Shown here: one piece after another, positions 53,623-54,948 of the stretch
How positions within the stretch are numbered: the stretch's first letter is position 1
Layout: each line of letters begins with the position of its first letter
Origin: a virus
Reading direction: 5' to 3' (one strand)
IMG/VR virus record: IMGVR_UViG_3300034094_000062
Location: 1-54,948 of that record
Length of the DNA stretch: 54,948 nt
Made by a program: the position numbers and the translations under genes
The notes under the pieces: model-generated
Told to the model about the DNA's origin: nothing
What the model saw: the letters and a program-made list of their open reading frames with translations, nothing else
The model's database searches: none

Positions 53623-53953
53623 TCTCTAATGTAATTTGTAAAACAATATTCTTAGAGAAATCTAATTGTATATCTGGAAGTATTTTAATCTTCCCATCAT
53701 CCTTAATTAATATTCCTAGTTTTTTAAGACCAGAAACTAAATTATTAATTGTGGCATTAGAAGTGCTGAATTCTTTACAGAATTCTTCTTTAACATGTTT
53801 ATAAGAAATACTCCCATTAAGAGCAATAAAAGAAACTAATTGTATTTCTCTTTCTGTTACATTAATATCATTTATACTAAACAATATAGAATAGTATTTC
53901 TTAACTGAAGAAAACTTATCTCTCTCTTTTCTTTTAAATCTTTGTACAATCAT
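53609..53953 (-). CDS. Winged-helix-like DNA-binding protein (114 aa)
   Basis: The central part (VTEREIQLVSFIALNGSISY, KEFSTSNATINNLVSGLKKL, GILIKDDGKIKILPDIQLDF) reads as a winged helix: two short helices, a recognition helix and a beta wing. The N-terminus is basic (QRFKRKERDKF). It is the first gene of the leftward block, just downstream of a promoter-like site, so it may regulate late transcription or the divergent region. It resembles crAss-like conserved proteins I have seen, but a target is not known. Confidence 0.6.
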   Translation of the reverse strand: MIVQRFKRKERDKFSSVKKYYSILFSINDINVTEREIQLVSFIALNGSISYKHVKEEFCKEFSTSNATINNLVSGLKKLGILIKDDGKIKILPDIQLDFSKNIVLQITLENETT

Positions 53954-53970
53954 AATCTATTTAGTTTATA

Positions 53971-54004
53971 CAAAGGTATATAAAAAACATATATATAAAA
54001 CAAA
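53971..54004 (-). promoter_or_regulatory. Bacteroidota-type promoter-like site for the leftward block
   Basis: Read on the minus strand, TTTG (54001-54004), a 22-base spacer and TACCTTTG (53971-53978) match the Bacteroidota consensus except for a slightly long spacer. It lies 17 bases before the ATG at 53953 and could drive the whole late block. It closely resembles the site at 36383-36415. Confidence 0.5.
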
Positions 54005-54218
54005 TATTTTTATTTCTATCTATACAAAGAATAAATAAAAGCATTTTTATTATCAACCCACCCACCCACCAAAATTATAACATATTTTTTACATGAGCAA
54101 GAAAAAAATTTTTTTCCAAATTTTATGCCTCTCCCCTGTGAAATTTTTTTTTCTAAAATTTTTTAGTAGCCCCCATGTTGATTATGTAGATGAGATGGTT
54201 GACCCCTTCCAACAACAA

Positions 54219-54256
54219 CCCCACTGGTGTTTTGGCGAGTGGGGCGCATCCCCCAC
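54219..54256 (+). promoter_or_regulatory. Mutually exclusive hairpins in the leader of the rightward gene
   Basis: Two stems compete for the same bases: CCCCACT (54219-54225) with AGTGGGG (54238-54244), or GTGGGG (54239-54244) with CCCCAC (54251-54256). Both are perfect. The gene starts at 54280, so one structure could expose and the other hide the leader. It resembles an attenuation or translational switch, but no ligand or protein is known. Confidence 0.45.
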
Positions 54257-54279
54257 ATAACAATTAAAAAATAGAAAAA

Positions 54280-54672
54280 ATGACATTAGCAGAAGCAAAA
54301 AGTAAAATTGTATGGAAAGACCAAGAAGCAGACCGTGGTCAAAGTGTTGGTAAAACAGGTGATGTATTTACCAATTGTAATGTTTTAATCTTAAGAACAA
54401 GCAAGAATGGAGCTGCACGTGCTACAGTCTTATTTGAAGATAAGACTACAAAGAAAATTACTAATATAACTTGTTCGTTAGCACTCACAAGTTACGTTCG
54501 TAGTGGTGATATAATGGAAGGACATATTAAAGCCTTACCACTATTTCATAGTGATGAAAAAGGTTTCTTTGTAGGACTTGGAAATCAATTTATTGACTTT
54601 GATGCTGTTAAAGAAGAAGCATTTAAAGTTGATAGAACTATTTCTACACTTGAAGCATCAGCAGCCCTTTAG
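54280..54672 (+). CDS. Rightward gene of unknown function (130 aa)
   Basis: The only complete rightward gene in the window, starting at ATG after an A-rich leader. The sequence (MTLAEAKSKIVWKDQEADRG at the start, SLALTSYVRSGDIMEGHIKA in the middle, FFVGLGNQFIDFDAVKEEAF) suggests a small alpha/beta protein with a charged N-terminus. I do not recognise its family. Its position, opposite to the virion block and next to the control region, fits an early gene. It ends in TAG inside the loop of a terminator hairpin (54660-54687). Confidence 0.65.
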   Translation: MTLAEAKSKIVWKDQEADRGQSVGKTGDVFTNCNVLILRTSKNGAARATVLFEDKTTKKITNITCSLALTSYVRSGDIMEGHIKALPLFHSDEKGFFVGLGNQFIDFDAVKEEAFKVDRTISTLEASAAL

Positions 54673-54687
54673 GCTGCTTTTGCTTTT
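54660..54687 (+). terminator. Terminator overlapping the end of the rightward gene
   Basis: The stem AGCAGCC (54660-54666) pairs with GGCTGCT (54672-54678), with a 5-base loop that holds part of the TAG stop codon. The tail TTTGCTTTT follows. It looks like a Rho-independent terminator on the plus strand. Confidence 0.75.
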
Positions 54688-54948
54688 CGTATATAAGGGT
54701 GGGATATATACGAATATTGGGTGGGAAATATAATATCAAAAAAATAATTCCTAAAGAACATATATATAAAGGACAATGTTTTTATTAATGTTGTCCTATA
54801 TATATAGGAGTAAAAAAGTTTATATCTTTACTAGGGGTCAAAAGTTCATTTTTTATTCATTTTATGTGTTTTTGTAGGAAGTTTTCTTACAAATACTCTT
54901 AAAGGAATGTTAATGAAATGAATAATTGTATATTATAGGAGAGAATGA
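54679..54948 (+). other. Gene-free stretch at the right edge with a long AT hairpin and a possible gene start
   Basis: No gene was found in this stretch of about 270 bases. AGGACAA (54770-54776) pairs with TTGTCCT (54791-54797), extended by AT-rich arms to about 54760-54806, a strong dyad. At the right end GGAGAG is followed by ATG at 54945-54947, so another rightward gene probably begins there, but only the start codon is in the window. Confidence 0.4.

Larger units (their letters stand above)
53954..54279 (+). promoter_or_regulatory. Divergent intergenic control region between leftward and rightward genes
   Basis: About 325 bases without a gene lie between the leftward winged-helix gene and the rightward gene. 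It holds the promoter-like site at 53971-54004, runs of A and T, an ACCC repeat (54056-54071) and the switch-like hairpins near the rightward start (54219-54256). I see no tRNA and no clear operator dyad in it. No classic promoter for the rightward gene was found. An early promoter or the origin could be here but is not shown. Confidence 0.5.

Noticed and set aside
1712-53953. TAG recoding as glutamine in the virion genes
   Set aside because: Nearly all checked stops are TAA, the capsid ends in TAG directly followed by TGA, and no long frame depends on reading TAG. No evidence either way for the rest of the genome.
54056-54071. ACCC repeat as a telomere or origin element
   Set aside because: Only four short copies, with no dyad or partner elsewhere in the window.

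Overview
The window looks like the virion-gene half of a large, AT-rich, tailed phage of the crAss-like group (order Crassvirales), probably infecting a member of the Bacteroidota. The main reasons are: a 4499-residue protein carrying the DFDID metal-binding motif of crAss-like virion RNA polymerases; the order terminase, portal, scaffold-like protein, major capsid protein, ring proteins, giant tail ('muzzle'-type) protein, cargo proteins, RNA polymerase; and promoter-like sites of the Bacteroidota type (TTG/TTTG, about 20 bases, TAnnTTTG). Family assignments come from motifs and gene order read by eye, not from a database search.

Layout. Almost everything is on the minus strand and is read from right to left. 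A divergent control region (53954-54279) separates the leftward virion block from one rightward gene (54280-54672), with another possible rightward start at the right edge. Going left there are five small genes (a winged-helix-like protein, an HU/IHF-like protein, a zinc-ribbon protein, two unknowns), a possible small terminase, TerL, the portal, an acidic scaffold-like protein and the major capsid protein. An HNH endonuclease follows, with a GC-richer stretch of three strong hairpins. Two or three head or connector proteins come next, up to a clear terminator (40931-40976). A block of cysteine-rich, poly-threonine-linked appendage proteins (36502-40924) ends at a second terminator. After a promoter-like site come a calcineurin-like phosphoesterase, three connector/ring proteins, the giant tail protein apparently split into three reading frames (25269-32948), two cargo-like proteins, another virion protein, the giant RNA polymerase and a partial polyvalent protein with an ADP-ribosyltransferase-like domain that runs off the left edge.

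How it fits together. TerL and the portal package DNA into a capsid made by the scaffold and major capsid proteins. The ring and muzzle-type proteins build the short tail, and the appendage proteins probably contact the host surface. The cargo proteins, RNA polymerase and ADP-ribosyltransferase-like protein are likely packaged and delivered with the genome, so that early genes can be transcribed and the host modified.

The most unusual feature is a set of poly-threonine linkers joining four recurring modules: a CETC-type cysteine module, a FISUMP domain, a C-RP...DCTL module and an AGSxxGPF module. They are shared among the appendage proteins and the pieces of the giant tail protein. All three breaks between modules and genes fall at or near these linkers, which suggests that the linkers act as sites for domain shuffling.
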